This document shows, piece after piece, positions 62,003 through 64,000 of a stretch of 64,000 nucleotides of DNA. The DNA comes from an uncultured Christensenellaceae bacterium. Its GTDB lineage: Bacteria > Bacillota > Clostridia > Christensenellales > CAG-314. Under the pieces are notes generated by a model. That model was not told where the DNA came from. It ran no database searches and saw only the letters and a program-made list of their open reading frames with translations. The stretch covers positions 186,001 through 250,000 of the forward strand of contig CAJUIZ010000001.1 in the NCBI GenBank assembly GCA_910586625.1. The letters run 5' to 3'. The translations under genes were made by a program, and so were the position numbers. Numbering within the stretch: position 1 is the first letter of the stretch; each line of letters starts with the position of its first letter.

Positions 62003-62237
62003 ATGGGTACAAGATGCGCCTATAAGAAATTTTGCAGCGTAATTTAGATTGCGAACTAAATACGTCATAAACTACCTCTTAATGCATCCCTTTATGAGCT
62101 TAGTGATATTACGATTATATCACCTTTCATTAAAAAAAGCAATAATTAATCTGCAAAATACTTTGTCATTTTTTTACTGTTATATAAAATATTTATTAAA
62201 TCTTGCAAACGTTATACATTTGATGCACAACTTTATT
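62003..62237. other. AT-rich gap downstream of the metallophosphoesterase gene
   Basis: No gene seen. A short inverted repeat GTGATAT (62103-62109) with ATATCAC (62117-62123) is the only structure; it may bind a regulator or be chance in AT-rich DNA. Confidence 0.4.
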
Positions 62238-64000
62238 TCACAATATTTGCGTATTCAGCTCGACGCAATAGCAATAGCCTATCTGCGGGCTGCCGTTATA
62301 TACGTACATACTTTTGGCGTAAAGCAATATTTCGTCCCCGTCCTTGGGCATATTTGCTTCCGTCCAATTGAGATCCGCCGTAGCATTGTCCGCCATTGCC
62401 AGCCTATAAACGTATATGCTGTCTGTCGAATCAGACAGATAAAAATACGTAAAGTCGCCGTTTTTGCCGCTGTTCAAGCCACTGCTGCCAATCGTTTCTA
62501 TTGTTCCGCGAACATATCCCGAAGCGGCGTTGCTTTGCGTCGATTGAGACGCTAAGGCTATCGCTTCCGCAACTGTATACGGATTGTCTATCGTCCCCTT
62601 GTCCGACGGGACGACAACTTCTCCGCCGGAAGATCCGTCAAGCGTAACCGTCTGCGTTAAAAGCGCGGAGTTATTATGATTGTTGTTTATTAAATAATCG
62701 CTTTCGTTAATATTTTTATTCGCCCGCAAAAAGTCGCGCGTAATAAACCGATAGTTGTACATTGCGTAATCGGGATGCGTCAAAGCAACAGGTTCGAATC
62801 CGCTGGTAAACGCCGACGGGAAATAGTCGTAATAGCGGTTGGAATTTTGATGATACAGCAAGTAATCTATAACGGCAATTTTGTAATACTTGTCGTTTTC
62901 GATAGCCGTTCCGTTAACACGCCAAATGGAATTGCCGGAATAACTCGCTTCTTTTATAATGTCTTCGCCCTTTACCTTTGCAACGTACACAACGTTATCA
63001 AAGGGCAGCGATTGATATAGCTTGGAATAGGTAATATTTCCCGAAGACATATCCGACCGCGCGTTGTTGGTCATTGCCAATACAATATCGTTATGCCCCT
63101 TAGATACGGCGTATTCGGCAATCGCACGGCAAACCAACCGCGGAAGATCGGGCGAACTGGAAAAGCTATTGGAAAAGCGCGCCAATACTTCCGCCGCTTC
63201 GTCCTTAATCTTATCGTTGGAATTATTGATAAGCTGGCTTGCAACATACAGATTATCCCAACTTTGGCTGTACTGTATATTTTGACGAGTTTCGCAAGTA
63301 ACGTTGCCGTTAGCGTCGACGGATAGCCGTATATTGGAAACGTCGCTTCCGTTGTGTCCGCCCTGAATGAAGGGTATACCGTCAACAATCCAATTCTGGG
63401 CGCGATGAGTGTGCGCGCAGAATACCGCGTCGACATAGTCTTCCAGACCGCCCGCGGAAGACGGACATTCGTTGCTTTCTTTCTCGCCCACAAGACCTTG
63501 CGGTCCCGCGTGCGCCGAAACGACAATGACGTCGCATCCCTTTTCACCGCGAAGCTCGGTTGCTAACCCTTTGATTATCGGCAGCGGATCCTTAAAGCCG
63601 ATTGTTTGCACCAAATTAGACGAGATGGACGTTATTTGGTCCTTGCCGATAACGCCTATTACGCCCACCTTCAAACCGTTATCCAACGTTTTTATTACGT
63701 ATTCCTGCGCCAAATCCGAAGCAAAACCGCCGAACTGCTTCGTTTGGGGATTCCAATTGTAAATATTTGCGCCAAGAAACGGTACCGTGCTGTTGCTTGC
63801 AAGGTTTTTGAGATTGTCCAAGCCCCAGTCGAACTCGTGATTTCCAAACACAAACGCGTCGAAGTCCGTTGCCGTCATACAGTCGGACAGCAACTTGCCG
63901 TAGTTGGAATTAGATTCCATCGACCCTTGAAACATATCGCCGGAATTGATAAGAACGGTATTGGGATTGTCGTTTTTGCACGAATTCATATATCCCGCCA
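62238..64000 (-). CDS. 5'-nucleotidase-family metallophosphoesterase with C-terminal OB-fold-like domain (5' end outside the window)
   Basis: About 587 residues are visible; the frame is open to base 64000, so the signal peptide and first metal motif (D-x-H) are missing. L-I-N-S-G-D-M-F-Q-G-S, F-G-N-H-E-F-D-W-G, V-S-A-H-A-G and F-C-A-H-T-H-R-A are the following metallophosphatase motifs; P-F-D-N-V-V-Y and Y-K-I-A-V-I-D-Y-L belong to the 5'-nucleotidase C-terminal substrate domain. The last 120 residues (P-Y-T-V-A-E-A-I, G-Y-V-R-G-T-I, F-Y-L-S-D-S-T-D-S-I-Y-V-Y, G-D-E-I-L-L-Y-A-K) form an OB-fold-like domain of surface proteins. It likely releases phosphate from extracellular nucleotides. Confidence 0.88.
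   Translation of the reverse strand, partial: AGYMNSCKNDNPNTVLINSGDMFQGSMESNSNYGKLLSDCMTATDFDAFVFGNHEFDWGLDNLKNLASNSTVPFLGANIYNWNPQTKQFGGFASDLAQEYVIKTLDNGLKVGVIGVIGKDQITSISSNLVQTIGFKDPLPIIKGLATELRGEKGCDVIVVSAHAGPQGLVGEKESNECPSSAGGLEDYVDAVFCAHTHRAQNWIVDGIPFIQGGHNGSDVSNIRLSVDANGNVTCETRQNIQYSQSWDNLYVASQLINNSNDKIKDEAAEVLARFSNSFSSSPDLPRLVCRAIAEYAVSKGHNDIVLAMTNNARSDMSSGNITYSKLYQSLPFDNVVYVAKVKGEDIIKEASYSGNSIWRVNGTAIENDKYYKIAVIDYLLYHQNSNRYYDYFPSAFTSGFEPVALTHPDYAMYNYRFITRDFLRANKNINESDYLINNNHNNSALLTQTVTLDGSSGGEVVVPSDKGTIDNPYTVAEAIALASQSTQSNAASGYVRGTIETIGSSGLNSGKNGDFTYFYLSDSTDSIYVYRLAMADNATADLNWTEANMPKDGDEILLYAKSMYVYNGSPQIGYCYCVELNTQIL

Overview
The window looks like a chromosomal segment of a low-to-mid GC, endospore-forming member of the Clostridia (Bacillota), probably an uncultured gut-type lineage. 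The reasons are spoIIE, spmA and spmB, clostridial small-protein families (DUF975, DUF1846, DegV, TatD-linked radical SAM), near-perfect sigma-A promoters (TTGACA-17-TATAAT) and AGGAG ribosome sites. Lineage is an inference; there is no rRNA and the only RNA gene seen is one tRNA-Arg(CCU).

Layout. 1-3.4 kb: the start of an ImmA/IrrE-like gene behind a palindromic promoter, then three separately promoted cytoplasmic or membrane genes (a pyrophosphatase-like membrane fusion, a HicB/DinB-like protein, an ASCH protein). 3.4-6.5 kb: an accessory signalling island with a lipoprotein, an ECF sigma factor and its overlapping anti-sigma-like membrane protein. The two exported domains share a 777-bp tract with no difference seen. 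6.5-10.6 kb: a lone GlmU-type acetyltransferase domain and the sporulation genes spoIIE, spmB, spmA. 10.7-17.5 kb: a large InlB-repeat lipoprotein, then metG-tatD-rSAM-queH. 17.5-22.3 kb: two tandem four-Cys small proteins, a broken XRE regulator, and a heterodimeric ABC exporter behind a leader ORF and intrinsic terminator (a bmrB-bmrCD-like arrangement). 22.3-31.9 kb: cvpA, argS, a four-helix-bundle protein, gyrA, gyrB and, divergently, recF. 31.9-40.7 kb: a two-regulator switch with a palindromic operator, ArsR and HAD proteins, psuG with an NrdG-type activase, pyk, DUF975, a membrane XRE regulator and DegV. 41-50.6 kb: DUF1846 plus phosphodiesterase, a YhaO/YhaN (SbcDC-like) pair, tRNA-Arg with duplicated 3' ends, an AraC regulator, two DHH phosphoesterases and surE. 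50.7-64 kb: an extracytoplasmic operon region with a CUT1-type ABC importer, a staphylococcal-nuclease-like lipoprotein, OB-fold and Ig-like lipoproteins, and a 5'-nucleotidase-family metallophosphoesterase running off the right edge.

How the genes may work together. The last 13 kb carries, as separate proteins, the domain types that Bacillus YhcR carries in one (OB-fold, SNase, 5'-nucleotidase), beside an importer; a nucleic-acid or nucleotide scavenging locus is a reasonable hypothesis. The exporter leader suggests ribosome-sensing attenuation. Three unlinked genes (cvpA, recF, the araC-type gene) have promoters placed so that transcription should start on the A of the start codon, which points to leaderless mRNAs. 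Long intergenic stretches hold two dispersed repeat families, one built around TCGAAGTGACATAAT and one around AATGCGTAATGCG.
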